A DNA stretch of 64,000 nucleotides from Stomoxys calcitrans (GCF_963082655.1 NC_081553.1:39658945-39722944), one strand, 5' to 3'; shown: positions 46,500 through 58,450, counted from the stretch's first letter. Notes: generated by a model not told the origin, from the sequence alone. A program made the numbers and translations.

Positions 46500-46925
46500 A
46501 AAATTAAAGCTTCCATGAACCGAACAAAGATGATCGAGAGACCGTCTTATATGGGAGCTATATCAGGTTATAGACTGATCCGGACCTTATTTGGCAAAGT
46601 TGTTGGAAGTCGTAACAGAACACCGCATGCAAAATTTCAGCCAAATCGGACAAAAATTGCGGCTTGTAAGGACTCAAGAAGTCAAATTGTGAGATCGGTT
46701 TATATGAGAGCTATATCAGGTTATTGACCGATTTAGACCGTACTAAGCAAGGTTGTCGGAAGTCGTAACAGAACATAGTGTGCCCAATTTCAACCAAAAA
46801 TTTCGGCTTCAAGGTTCGACACAGAATTTCGAGACGATCAAAAATATATATACTTTATGGGGTCCTAGATCAATATTTCGAGCTGTTACAAACGGAATGA
46901 CTAGATTAGTATACCCACCGACCGA
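46500..46925 (-). mobile_element. Helentron type B fragment with 5' block
   Basis: Two and a half B monomers and a shortened 5' block (ATATATATACTTTATGGGG, TTACAAACGGAATGAC, TAGTATACCC). The GTCY tract is deleted. Confidence 0.65.
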
Positions 46926-46943
46926 ATAAAACCAAATTTAACA

Positions 46944-47040
46944 TGAAAAAAGTTTTAAGGTCGGCCGGGCCGAATCTTAAATACCCTCAAACATGGATCG
47001 CATTTGTCGAGTTCTTTTCCAGGCATCTCTGCTTAGGCAA
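46944..47040 (-). mobile_element. Helentron 3' block fragment, type B
   Basis: AGGTCGGCCGGGCCGAATCTT with GTCGAGTTCTTTTCCAGGC up to GCTTAGGCAAA, where an intact B element begins in the same orientation. The two 3' blocks are therefore in tandem. Confidence 0.7.
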
Positions 47041-47041
47041 A

Positions 47042-48583
47042 AACAAGTAAAAGCGTGCTAAGTTCGGCCGGGCCGAATCTTATATACCCTCCACCATGGA
47101 TCGCATTTGTCGAGTTCTTTCCCCGGCATCTCTTCTTAGGCAAAAAAGGATATAAGAAAAGAGTTGCTCTGCTATTAAAACGATATCAAGATATGGTCCG
47201 GTTCGGACCACAATTAAATTATATGTTGGAGACCTGTGTAAAATTTCAGCCAATTCGTATAAGAATTGCGTCCATTGGGGCTCACGAAGTAAAATAGAGA
47301 GAACGATTTATATGGGATCTGTATCGGGCTATAGAACGATTCAGACCATTATAAACACGTTTGTTGATGGTCATGAGAGGATCCGTCGTACAAAATTTCA
47401 GGCATATCGGATAATAATTGCGACCTCTAGGGGTCAAGAAGTCAAGATCCCAGATCGGTTTATATGGCAGCTATATCAGGTTATGAACCGATTTGAACCT
47501 TATTTGACACAGTTGTTGAAAGTAAAAATAAAATACGTCATGCAAAACTTCAGCCAAATCGGATAGGAATTGCGCCCTCTAAAAGCTCAAGAAGTCAAAT
47601 CCCCAGATCTGTTTATATGACAGCTATATCGGGTTATCGATCGATTTCAACCATACTAGGCACAGTTGTTGGGTATCATAACAAAACACGTCGTGCGAAA
47701 TTCCATTCCATTCGGACAAGAATTGCGCCCTCTAGAGGCTCAAGAAGTCAAGACCCAAGATCGGTTTATATGGCAGCTATATCATGTTATGGACCGATTT
47801 GAACCATACTTGGCGCAGTTGTTGGATATCATAACAAAACACGTCGTGCAAAAATTCATTCCAATCGGATAAGAATTGCGCACTCTAGAGGCTCAAGAAG
47901 TCAAGACCCAAGATCGGTTTATATGGCAGCTATATCAGATTATGGACCGATTTGAACCATATTTAGCACAGTTGTTGGATATCATAGCAAAACACGACGT
48001 GCAAAATTTCATTCTGATCGGGTAAGAATTGCGCACGCTAGAGGCTCAAGAAGTCAAGACCCAAGATCGGTTTATATGGCAGCTATATCAGGTTATGGAC
48101 CGATTTGAACTATACTTGGCGCAGTTGTTGGATATCATAACAAAACACGTCGTGCAAAAATTCATTCCAATCGGATAAGAATTGCGCACTCTAGAGGCTC
48201 AAGAAGTCAAGACCCAAGATCGGTTTATATGGCAGCTATATCAAAACAATGACCGATATGGCCCATTTACAATACCAACCGACCTACACTAATAAGAAGT
48301 ATTTGTGCAAAATTTCAAGCGTCTAGCTTTACTCCTTCGGAAGTTAGCGTGCTTTCGACAGACAGACGGACGGACGGACGGACGGACGGACGGACAGACG
48401 GACAGACGGACGGACGGACGGACGGACGGACGGACAGACGGACGGACATGGCTAGATCGACATAAAATTTCACGACGATCAAGAATATATATACTTTATG
48501 GGGTCTTAGACGAATATTTCGAGTAGTTACAAACAGAATGACGAAATTAGTATACCCCCCATCTTATGGTGGAGGGTATAAAA
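47042..48583 (-). mobile_element. DINE-1-like Helentron, type B, complete
   Basis: The left end has AACAAGTAAAAGCGTGCTAAG, palindrome and TATACCCTCCACCATGG. About seven B monomers follow; consecutive GGTTTATATGG boxes at 47457, 47610, 47763, 47916, 48069 and 48222 are each 153 bp apart. The 5' block carries a 90-bp expanded GGAC/AGAC tract and ends CATCTTATGGTGGAGGGTAT. It is the best B reference copy. Confidence 0.88.
48357..48446 (+). repeat. Expanded (GACR)n tract inside Helentron 5' block
   Basis: About 22 units of GACG or GACA. Other copies of the same block have 5 to 11 units. This is the GTCY proto-microsatellite known from dipteran mini-me elements, read on the other strand. Confidence 0.95.
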
Positions 48584-49624
48584 GGATAAAAATAAAAGAT
48601 TTGCTCTGCTATTAGAGCGATATCATGATATGGTCCGGTTCGGACCACAATTAAATTATATATTGTAGACCTGTATAAAATGTCGGCCAATTCGAATAAG
48701 AATTGTGCCCTTTAGGGGCTCAAGAAGCAAAATAGAAAGATCGATTTTTGTGGAAGCTGTATCAGGATATAGACCGATTCAGACCATAATAAACACGTAT
48801 GTTGATAGTCATGAGAGGATCCGTCGTACAAAATTTCAGGCAAATCGGATAATAATTGCGAACTCTAGAGGCTCAAAAAGTCAAGATCCCAGATCGATTT
48901 ATATGACAGCTAAATCAGGTTATGAACCGAACAGTTGTTGAAAGTCGTAATAAAATACGTCATGCAAAATTTCAGGCAAATCGGACAATAATTGCGACCT
49001 CTAGAGGCTCAAGAAGTCAAGATCCCAGATCGGTTTATATGGCAGCTATATCAGGTTATGAACCGATTTGAACCTTATTTGACCAGTTGTTGAAAGTAAG
49101 AATAGAATACTTCATGCAAAATTTCATTCAAATCGGATAGGAATTGCGCCCTTTAGAAGCTCAAGAAGTCAAGTTCCCAGATCTGTTTATATGGCAGATA
49201 TATCAGGTTATAGACCGAATCGAACCATACTTAGTACAGTTGTTGGATATCATAACAAAACACATCGTGAAAAATTTCATTCAAATCGGACAAGAACTGC
49301 GCCCTCTAGTGGCTCAAGAAGTCAAGATTCAAGTTCGGTTTATATGGCAGCTATATCAAAACATGAACCGACTCGACCCATTTACAATATCAACCGACCT
49401 ACACTAATAACAAGTATTTGTGCAAAATTTCAAGCGGCTTGCTTTACTCCTTCGAAAGTAGGCGTGCTTTCGACAGACAGACGGGCGGACATGGCTAGAT
49501 CGACATAAAATGTCACGACGATCAAGAATATATAGACTTTATGGGGTCTCAGACGAATATTTCGAGAAGTTACAAACAGTTTGACGAAATTAGTATACCA
49601 CCATCCTATGATTGAGGGTATAAT
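48584..49624 (-). mobile_element. DINE-1-like Helentron, type B, 3' end missing
   Basis: It starts inside the 3' region (GATTTGCTCTGCTATTAGAG) directly after the previous element's 5' end. Five B monomers and a 5' block (GACAGACAGACGGGCGGAC, CATCCTATGATTGAGGGTAT) follow. Confidence 0.75.
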
Positions 49625-49997
49625 AAGGCCAGTTGGAAGTCATGAGCGAAATCATTGTACAAAATTTTAAGTACAATCGAATGAAAATTGCGCCGTCTAT
49701 AGGCGCAATGTATCTTAAAGGATACATTCAGTGTCAGATCATTTTTTTTTATCATTTACAATTTTTCAAAAAAATTAATTTGCCGATAGTATGGATAGGA
49801 AATATATCAATCGATATTCAGACAAAAAATAGAAAATCGATAGTGTCATCGATACTTTACCAGCTCTACATCAGACATGCTCAGAGTCTTAGTCAGGCGG
49901 TGCGAGGCCAAGAGGCAAAATCGTTTACTTGGAGGTGACGTCAACATACACCACCATCTTTTGGACAACACGTATACAATCAATAGAGTTGAATCAC

Positions 49998-51026
49998 TTT
50001 TTATTCCCTCAATCAAATGATGGGGTATACTAATTTCGACATTCTGCTTGTTACTCCTCGAAATATTCGTCTAGGACCCCATAAGGTATATATATTCTTG
50101 ACATTATATTTAAAGTCGATCTAGCCATGTCAGTTCGACTGTCCGTCCCCATACCCGTCGAAAGCACTCTAACTTTCGAAGGAGTAAAGCTATCCACTTG
50201 AAATTTTGCATAAATACATTTTATTAGTGTAGGTCGGTTGGGATTGTAAGTGGGCCACATCAGTTCATGTTTTGATATAGCTGTCATATAAACAGATCTT
50301 GGATCTTGACTTCTTGACCCACTAAAGGGCGCAATTCTAATCCGATTTGTCTGAAATTTGGAATGAGGTGTTTTGTCATGATTTCCAACAACTGTGCTAA
50401 GTGTGGCTAAAATCGGTCTATAACCTGATTTAGCTGTCATATAAACCGATCTGTGATCTTGGCTGCTTGAGCCTGTAGAGTGAGCAATTCCTTCCCGATT
50501 TGGCTGAACGTGTGACGTGTTTTGTTACGACTTCTAACATCTGTGCCAATTATGATTCAAATCGGTCTATAAACTGATATAGCTACCATATAAACCGATC
50601 TGGGGTCTTGACTTCTTGAGCCTCTAGAGCGCGCAATTATTATCCGATTTGGCTGAAATTTGAACAACGTCTTCCCCTATGACCTTCAACATACGTGTCA
50701 AATATGGTTTGAATCGGTTTATAGCCTGATAAAGCTCCCATATAAACCGATCTTCCTATTTTATTTCTTGAGTCCCTAAAGGGAGCAATTCTTATTGGAA
50801 TTGGCTGAAATTTAACACAAAGACTTATACTATGGTGCCCAATATTCAATTAAATTATGGCCCGAACAGGGCCTTAACTTGGTAAAGCTCCTATCGCGTA
50901 CCAATTCCTTTTTTTCTATCCTTTGTTTGCTTAAAAAGAGATACCGGGATAAGAACTCGACAAATGAGATCCCTGGTGGAGGGTTATAAGATTCGGTCCG
51001 GTCGAACTTAGCACGCTTTTACTTTT
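49998..51026 (+). mobile_element. DINE-1-like Helentron, type B, diverged
   Basis: 5' end TTTTTATTCCCTCAATCAAA with a core TATATATTCTTGACATT and a disrupted GTCY tract. About five B monomers follow. The 3' end is GGTGGAGGGTTATAAGATTC, a decayed palindrome (GGTCCGGTCGAACTT) and CACGCTTTTACTTTTT. Confidence 0.73.
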
Positions 51027-51429
51027 TCTCCACTAGCTTGTTTATCTGCAATAGGGTGAATACCACAACGATCTACAACGGGATCAGAGAACAGGTTACA
51101 TACGTATCAGTCGTGAGGAGCAGTCAAAGTCCTTAAGTGGAACGTCTCCAACCAGTGCTCTTTATGGATCACTACAGGATAGATTCTCAAGTTAAGCTCA
51201 GATGAGGCTGTACTGAAATCCGATAAAAAAAAACTGTATGTAATGGGAAAAAATACAGTTTTTGCTCAAATGTTTAGATAATGTCATACGAAAATAACAT
51301 ACAGGTGTGATAGTAATAATGATGAATCGTACATAAATTGACAATTTTGACAAATATTTTCAATTACATGTTACAGTAAAACTGACATGTCTTAAGACAT
51401 ATTCATGCCGTGTAATAGCGCCCTAACTT

Positions 51430-51700
51430 GGGCTTAAGGAAGGTATTCCGGGAAACAAGAAGGCACACAAATTTTTCAGCAGGGGCTTTTGCATGGGGAG
51501 CGAACCAGTAGCCGAACTTGTTACCGTCGACCTGAAGAGGCTGTAGGATGCGTTGGCCTTTGAAAAGATGTCACTGATTACTATTGCTGGAGTTATAACC
51601 GGGCAGTATTGCCTAGGTCATATGGCCTCGCATATGGGAATCCCGCACGAAGGTATTCCGGGAAACAAGAAGGCACACGAAATTTTCAAGTAGGGGCTCC
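51430..51700 (+). pseudogene. Non-LTR RNase H domain fragments, partly duplicated
   Basis: At 51436 the plus strand encodes EGIPGNKKAHKFFSRGF then MGSEPVAELVTVDLKRL. This matches the end of the RNase H domain of non-LTR elements (GH-x-GI-GN-x-KAD-x-LA-RG-GS). ITIAGVITGQYCLGHMASHMG, about 51570-51640, fits the next conserved region (TG-x-x-TG-x-C-x-x-x-H). At 51649 the GIPGNKKAHE coding segment starts again, exactly 210 bp after the first. The catalytic acids are not visible. A decayed fragment. Confidence 0.55.
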
Positions 51701-52804
51701 TCAATTGGGAGCGAAGCAGTAGCCGGAATTGCATACGTGGGTTACCAAACTGCTACTGCTGCCTTCTCGGTCAGAATTTCTTGACAACCCTATATTGCAG
51801 TTTCCTAGCTTTGGGGAATGAAAGCCTCCTACAGCAGCCTCCAAGATAAAGGGCATATTAGATATGTCTGAAACAGGCAGACCTACCTCCTCAAAGACTT
51901 TATGCATTATTTTAGGATAAATTTAATTAGCCCCGGGAAAATTGTATTAACATGATAATATAAATAAGATATGCAATATATAAAACTTAAATATGGAAAG
52001 TTTTCAAATTTAATGTTTCAATATCAAACTTAAATATCCTAATACATAGGTGAGTAGCATAAAACTAAATAATATATCATTCAGATGTATTTTCCCTAAA
52101 CATATCTAACTGCTTCTACTCAAAAACATTTCAATTTGTTCCAAATGTGCAAAATGTTACCATAAATGTCTATTTTTGCCTTATTTATTATTTTTATTGC
52201 TAGTTTGCCAGGCCAACTCAAAATGAAAACCTATTAGGTGGCATTGTGTAACCAACAAAAGGTCAAACTTAATAAACCAATTATCCTTAGCATAGCGTGG
52301 GTGTACGCACTCACACATTTATTTCATTTGTATGCCAAGGACAAGTGCAACATATAACACATTATAGGACATTAAAATTCCACATCCACAATTCGTTGTC
52401 ATCATCATTGTTGTTTCGGCGATGCGAGGACGAAACCTATTAAAGGTAAAATGGGTTACTAAGGGTAACTGAAAGCATTGCCTCTTATCCTGACAATGGC
52501 ATAATCCCATACACCCACATAATGCTCCCCGAGGTCTACGAATGCCCTACGAGCAAAGCGTATAAAATTATGAAAAATTGAGTTATAATAACAGTCAGCC
52601 AGCCAGCCAGCCAGCGAGCCATCCAGCCAGTCAGGCAGTTAACACTGCGAAAAGAACAACTGCGACAACAGCTTGCAGAAATTATATCTTGCCTTTCGAA
52701 AAGAAATGCGAAAAAAGAAAGTTATAATAATGTTGTAGCATTGAATCAATGGCAGTCAGAGGGGTGGCAAAAACATTTTTTCTTAAGAGAATATGGCGAA
52801 AATT
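51701..52804. other. Unique AT-rich DNA
   Basis: An AGCC tandem patch near 52597-52632. No gene or known repeat family is recognised; the first 200 bp may be further retrotransposon debris. Confidence 0.45.
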
Positions 52805-53861
52805 CTGAGCATATCTTCTTATATATAAAATACAATTTGTGTTGGTTTGTTCGTTTATCTGTTCCGTATGGGCTGAAACGGGTTTCTTGAAGTTTTCACA
52901 GCTTGTGCATAATGATCCCGTAGTGAAAAAAGGATACTAAATTTTTTGGTATCTGAAGGGGGGGCGGACTCTCCCCCATACCCCAATTTTCTGAAACGCC
53001 AGATCTCGGATATGGGTGGTGCGATTTAAGCGAAATTTTGTGTGATCTCTTATAGTTATCTAAAAACAAAAAATTTGGTATCCAAATTCCGGATGGGATA
53101 CCTAGTGGGGACGCCCCCCCACCCCCAAACCTACCAAATATATATATAGACCAATCACAAAAATATGGGACTCAAATGAAAGGTATTTAAGAATAGAAAA
53201 CATATCTGATAGCCAATTTTCGGACCAAGTGTTTGGGGAACCAATCCAACCTTCAAAATACCCATAAATCAGACATATTAACCGACCATGGCAATATGGG
53301 ACTCAAATGAAAGGTATTTGCGAGTAGAATACGAATCTGACATCCAAATGTGGGAGCAAGTTTCTAGAGTCCTCCTCTCCCCCATAACACCACCAAAAAA
53401 GGGCGTATTTGCTGACCATTGTAATATGGAGCTCAAGTAAGAAGTATTTTAGAGTAGAACAAGAATCTGATATACATTTTCAGGGCCAAGTCATAAAGTG
53501 GCCCAACCACCCCCCAAATCGGACATGTTTGCAGACTATGAGAATATAGAGCTCAAATGAAAAGTATTTGGTTGTAGACGACACTAATCTGATATCAACA
53601 TTCCGGACAAACTGTCAAAGGGACGACCCAATATGGGCTCAAATAAAAGGTATTTTAGTTAAGAATACGAATGCCATATCCAAATGTGGGATCAAGTGTT
53701 TGGGGGCCGTCCGTCTCCAAAAACACCTCCCAAAGAAGACAAATTTACGACCATAGCAATGTGAGGCTCAAATGCAAGGTCTTTGGTAGTTAATCACGAA
53801 TCTATTAACAATATTCTGGAAAAGTGTCTATGGTGCCACCCTACCCCCATAACAACTCCCA
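52805..53861 (+). mobile_element. Family E tandem-repeat element, first part
   Basis: It opens with TATATATAAAATACAATTTG, a TTGTTCGTTTATCTGTTCCG stretch and CTTGAAGTTTTCACAGC. A C-rich segment (GGATGGGATACCTAGTGGGG) and monomers of about 131 bp follow (GGGACTCAAATGAAAGG at 53167 and 53298, a variant at 53429). It is interrupted by a Helentron at 53862 and resumes at 55621. Confidence 0.6.
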
Positions 53862-55620
53862 ACAAGTAAAAAGGCGTTAAGTTCGGCCGGGCCGAACTTT
53901 GGATACCCACCACCTCGGGTATATATGTTAACCACCTTTCATCAAAATCCGGTGCAAATTTCATACCTTATACTCATATACCTCATACCGATCTGAACTA
54001 TATACGACACGGATGTCGAAAAGCCGAACATAAGTCACTGTGTCAAATTTCAGTGAAATCGGATTATAAATGCGCTTTTTATGGGGCCAAGACTTTAAAT
54101 CGACATATCGGTCTACATGGCAGCTATATCCAAATCTGGACCGATTTGAGCCAAGTTGCATAAACATGTCGAAGAGCCTAACACTAAGCACTGTCCCAAA
54201 TTTCGGCGAAATCGGACAATAAATGCCTCTTTTATGGGCCCTAAACCTTAAATCCAGAGATCGGTCTATATGGCAGCTATATTCAAATCTGGACCGATCT
54301 GGGCAAAATTGAAAAAGGACGTCAAAGAGCCTAACCAAACTCACTGTCTCAAATTTCAGCGAGATCGGACAATAAATGCGTCTTTTATGGCCCCAAAACC
54401 TAAAACCTAGATATCGGTCTATATGGCAGCTATATCCAAATCTGGACCGATCTGCGCGATATTGCAGAAGTATGTCAAGGGGCTTAACTCCACTCACTGT
54501 TCCAAATTTCGGCGACATCGGGCAATAAATGAGCATTTTATGGGCCCAAAACCATAAATCAAGAAATCGGTTTATATGGCAGCTATATCCAAATTTGAAC
54601 CGATCTGGGCCAAATTGAAGAAATATGTCAAAGGGCCTAACACAACTCACTGTCCCAAATTTCAGCAAAATCGGATAATGAATGTGGCTATTATGGGCCT
54701 TACACCATAAATCGGAGGATCGATCTATATGGCAGCTATATCCAAATCTGGACCGATCTGAGCCAAATAAACGAGGGATGTCGATGGGCCTTACACAATT
54801 CACTGTCCCGAATTTCATCAAAATCGGATAATAAATGTGGCTTCTGTGGGTCTAAGACCCTAAACCGGAGGATCTGTCTATATGGCAGCTATATCCAAAT
54901 CTGAACCGATCTGGGCCAATTTAACGAAAGATGTCGATGGTCCATACACAATTCACTGTCACGAATTTCATCAAAATCGGATAATAAATGTGGCTTTTGT
55001 GGGCCTAAGACCCTAAACCGGAGGATCGGTCTATATGGCAGCTATATCCAAATCTGAACCGATCTGGACCAAATTAAAAAAGCATGTCAAAGGGCCTAAG
55101 ACAACTCACTGTCCCAAATTTCAGCGAAATCGGACCATAAATGTGGCTTTTATGGGCCTTAGACCCTAAATCGAAGGTTCGGTCTATATGGCAGCTATAT
55201 CCAAATCTGGACCGATCTGAGCCAAATTGACAAAGGATATCGAAGGGCCTAACACAACTCACTGTCCCAAATTTCAACAAAATTGGATAATAAATGTGGC
55301 TTTTATGGGCCTAGGACCCTAAATCGGCGGATCGGTCTATATGGGGGCTATATCAAGATATAGTCCGATATAGCCCATCTTCGAACTTAACCTGCTTATG
55401 GACAAAAAAAGAATCTGTGCAAAATTTCAGCTCAATATCTCTATTTTTAAAGACTGCAGCGTGATTTCAACAGACAGACGGACAGACGGACGGACATGTC
55501 TAGATCGTCTTAGATTTTTACGCTGATCAAGAATATAGGATCGGAAATGGATATTTCGATGTGTTGCAAACGGAATGACAAAATGAATATACCCCCATCC
55601 TTCGGTGGTGGGTATAAAAA
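53862..55620 (-). mobile_element. DINE-1-like Helentron, type A, complete, inside family E
   Basis: Left end AACAAGTAAAAAGGCGTTAAG, palindrome and TACCCACCACCTCGGG. About nine A monomers follow, with GGTCTATATGG-type boxes at 54263, 54416, 54569, 54722, 54875, 55028, 55181 and 55334, exactly 153 bp apart. The right 5' block has GACGGACAGACGGACGG and ends CCTTCGGTGGTGGGTATA. Because 153 is a multiple of three, a 286-codon frame on the minus strand (53961-54821) crosses several monomers. Confidence 0.9.
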
Positions 55621-56470
55621 GGACGTATTTGTTCACCATGACCATTTGGGCTTTTAGGAGAGTGGAGTTCAATATTTATAATTTTTAGGCCCCATACCCC
55701 AAACCGGACATATTTGCAAACTTTTGCAATAAGGGTTTTAAATGAAACGTATTTGATACCCAATTTTGAGGCCAATGGCAATATGGGATTCAAATCAATG
55801 ATATATAGACATATGAGATTAAAGCACGATGCTCTTATATTTTCATGGCTAAGTGCTTGGGGGACCATTCCACTTCCCAAAACACCCCTAAATAGTGCAT
55901 ATCTTCCAACCATATCAAAGTAATGGTATTGAGAAGTCAAGTTCGAAATATATACCCATTTTCGGGACCAATTTGCTCCTTCCCCAAAACACCCAGAAAC
56001 AGCAAATATTTACTATCCATCAAAATATGGAGCTCAAAAAAAAGGTTTTTGGGAGTAGAATACGAATCTTTATCCAAATTTGGGACCATGTATTTGGGGC
56101 ATCGCCACTACCCCAGAAAAAAAAACCCCAACGAGTACAAATTAACCGACCATGACAATATGTGAGTCAAATGAAAGGTATTTGAGATTAGATAACGAAT
56201 CTCATAACCAATTTTGAAGCCAAGTGTTTGGGGGACGCCTAATCCCATAAACTGCCCTTAAACCAATGGCTTAAATAAATGGTATTTCAAAGTCGCGATG
56301 CTGATATTTTTTCAAGGCTAAGTCTGGCGGACTGCCTTACCCCCGAAAACTCTCCTAAATCGGACAAACATATTAACCGACCATGGCAATATGTAGCTCA
56401 AATGAGAAGTATTTGGAAGTAGAGCATGAAAACACCGAGTGTACTCTACTCTTGAAAACCTTTCATTTAA
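55621..56470 (+). mobile_element. Family E tandem-repeat element, second part
   Basis: It continues the element interrupted at 53862 (GGACGTATTTGTTCACCATG matches GGGCGTATTTGCTGACCATT at 53401). Monomers decay towards the right (ATATGTGAGTCAAATGAAAGG, TACCCCCGAAAACTCTCC). A type B Helentron fragment follows. Confidence 0.55.
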
Positions 56471-56479
56471 ATCCCATAT

Positions 56480-56850
56480 TGTCCTAATCGGTCCATAACC
56501 TGATATAGCTGCCATATAAACCGATCTTGGGTCTTGACTTCTTAAGCCTGTAGAGGGCGCAACTCTCGTTCGACTTGACTGAAATTTTGCCCATAGTGTT
56601 TTGATATCACTTCTAACAACTGTGAGAAGTATGGTCCAAATCGTTTCATAACCTGATATAGCTGCCTTATAAACCTATCTTCGGTCTTGACTTCTTAAGC
56701 CTCTAGAGAGCCGATTTGGCACAAATTTTGTACAACGGCTCCTTCCAAGGCCTTCAACATACGTGTGCAATATGGTCAGAATCAATCCATATAAATTGAT
56801 CTCCCGATTTTGCTTCTTGAGCCCCGAATCAGACTATAACTTGTTTTATT
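56480..56850 (+). mobile_element. Helentron type B fragment
   Basis: Two decayed B monomers and a shortened tail (CAGACTATAACTTGTTTTATT) without palindrome. It continues straight into a pentamer microsatellite. Confidence 0.6.
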
Positions 56851-56882
56851 CTATTCTATTCTACTTTATTTTATTTCAATTT
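56843..56882 (+). repeat. (TTYTA)n microsatellite
   Basis: A mixed TTTTA/TTCTA run starts at the ACTTGTT end of the Helentron fragment, as at 4444. Confidence 0.85.
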
Positions 56883-58225
56883 CCAAATTTTCACTTTAGT
56901 CTTCTTTGCCCCTTCCAACTTTCCTGTGCTACGCCTTTGCTCTCACCAAAGCCAAAATAAAGTTTAAGAGAATGGAGTTGCTTGGCATAAAACAGGAATT
57001 GCTAAAAGATTTTTATATGCAAGTGTGATAATTTTTATTGTTATGTCCCCTGTCCTCGCAAGGGTCGCTTCCCTTTAATGCTGGCCTCGAAGGAAGAGAA
57101 AACGTAGAACGTATAGCCAGCCCCCAAATGAAAAACACAAATGTGTGATAAACATAAATCTTGCACATATTTGTTGCTGTGCTACTTTCTTTGCCCGCTT
57201 GGGTGGAAAGAAAGGACCTACATACAAATATCCAGTTTGGCTAGCCTTCCTGTGCCCCTCACTCTTTAATGTGCCCGATGTTGTGACTCTATCACTGTCA
57301 TTGGTATATTTCAGCTCTTTCTCTCTCGCTCTTCCTGTCATCATCCATTCAATGACAATGAAATACATAATTCTGTGATATGTAACATCTGTATTATAAG
57401 TCGCCTTGTTGTTGTTGTTTTTGCTTTTGTTTTTTTTTTGCAACAATGATGATTTGAGTTTTTGTTCAGTTTTCTTTATTGTTTTCATCTTTCCCCATGC
57501 CCAATGATTTGGTGTTGCATGTTCATTGTTTTTCGGTTTGGCAATCGGAAAAGGACTCAAAAGGCTGCCACCAGATGAGAGCTGCCAAAGGAACGGGCTG
57601 GAAGGAAACAATGAAAAGTTATGTGGGCGGCGTAAATTTTTCAATGTTGCAACAAGACTGACTGAATGGCCGATTGTACGCTGATTTCTTGCCATGCCAT
57701 TTGGCGCAGTTGTTTATGAGTGGATGAATGTATGTGTGGATGAGACAGACGGACGGACAGACAGACTGGGATGTCATTGTTATGATTGTTGAAAATGCAT
57801 TATTGATATCCTTCATGCTTTTGGCGCCTTTTGCCGGTAGCGCGTCCTTATGTTCTGTGCAGCTCTCCGCTTGATTGATTAGTTGGCAAAAATGATTCGC
57901 ACGTTCTTTGTGGCACTTTGCAGACGTGCGCTGCGCTTTAAGCAGCATATCCATCCACTCATTCATCCATCCATGTTTATGGAAGTGTAATGAAGAGATT
58001 ATTCCCCGGTGATGGATGCGTAATGCGTTTAATTGAATTAACAATTAACTATTTTATCAACGAATCGCTTATGTTTGTAACGCAGGGTGTTAAGGTCATG
58101 AAGTAATTGCCATGGATTTGCCATTATGTCAATTATGATTTGAGAAATGTATTTTCATATCTTAGAGCAATTATTTGGGAGCATTTGAAGTTCCTTCAGG
58201 ATTGGCCTGAGTGTAAAACTTAATT
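56883..58225. other. Unique DNA
   Basis: It contains GTT repeats near 57408-57425. The longest non-repeat open frame in the window (57075-57695, minus, 206 codons) lies here; it is Lys/Asn/Ser-rich and low complexity and overlaps plus-strand frames. No domain, signal or splice context supports it. Confidence 0.45.
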
Positions 58226-58229
58226 AGAG

Positions 58230-58450
58230 CAGAATTTCAGCTCAATCGGATAAAAATTGCGGCTTGTAGGGGCTGAAGAAGTCAAGTCGAAGGACCACTT
58301 TTTAATTGAGCTATAGCCAAACCCATAGGGGAACCCATATGGCTCATTTTCAGTCCCCACCTATATCAAAACCAATTGCATGCGTCTAGCTTTACGAATT
58401 GAACCGCAATTGTGGTTTTGACAGACGGAAATGTTTGCCTAATTTGGCAG
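58230..58450 (-). mobile_element. Helentron type B fragment
   Basis: Decayed monomer (AATTTCAGCTCAATCGGATA, GGGGCTGAAGAAGTCAAG) and leader (GCGTCTAGCTTTACG, TTTTGACAGACGG). Confidence 0.5.

Noticed and set aside
47042..48583. Regular repeats with unique-looking parts, considered as a CRISPR array
   Set aside because: The period is 153 bp, the monomers are homologous along their whole length, and the host is a eukaryote. This is a Helentron array.
57075..57695. 206-codon open frame on the minus strand, longest outside tandem repeats
   Set aside because: Composition is Lys/Asn/Ser-rich and low complexity, no domain or homology is recognised, other frames overlap it, and no promoter or splice context supports it. 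A transcript or a conserved orthologue would change this.
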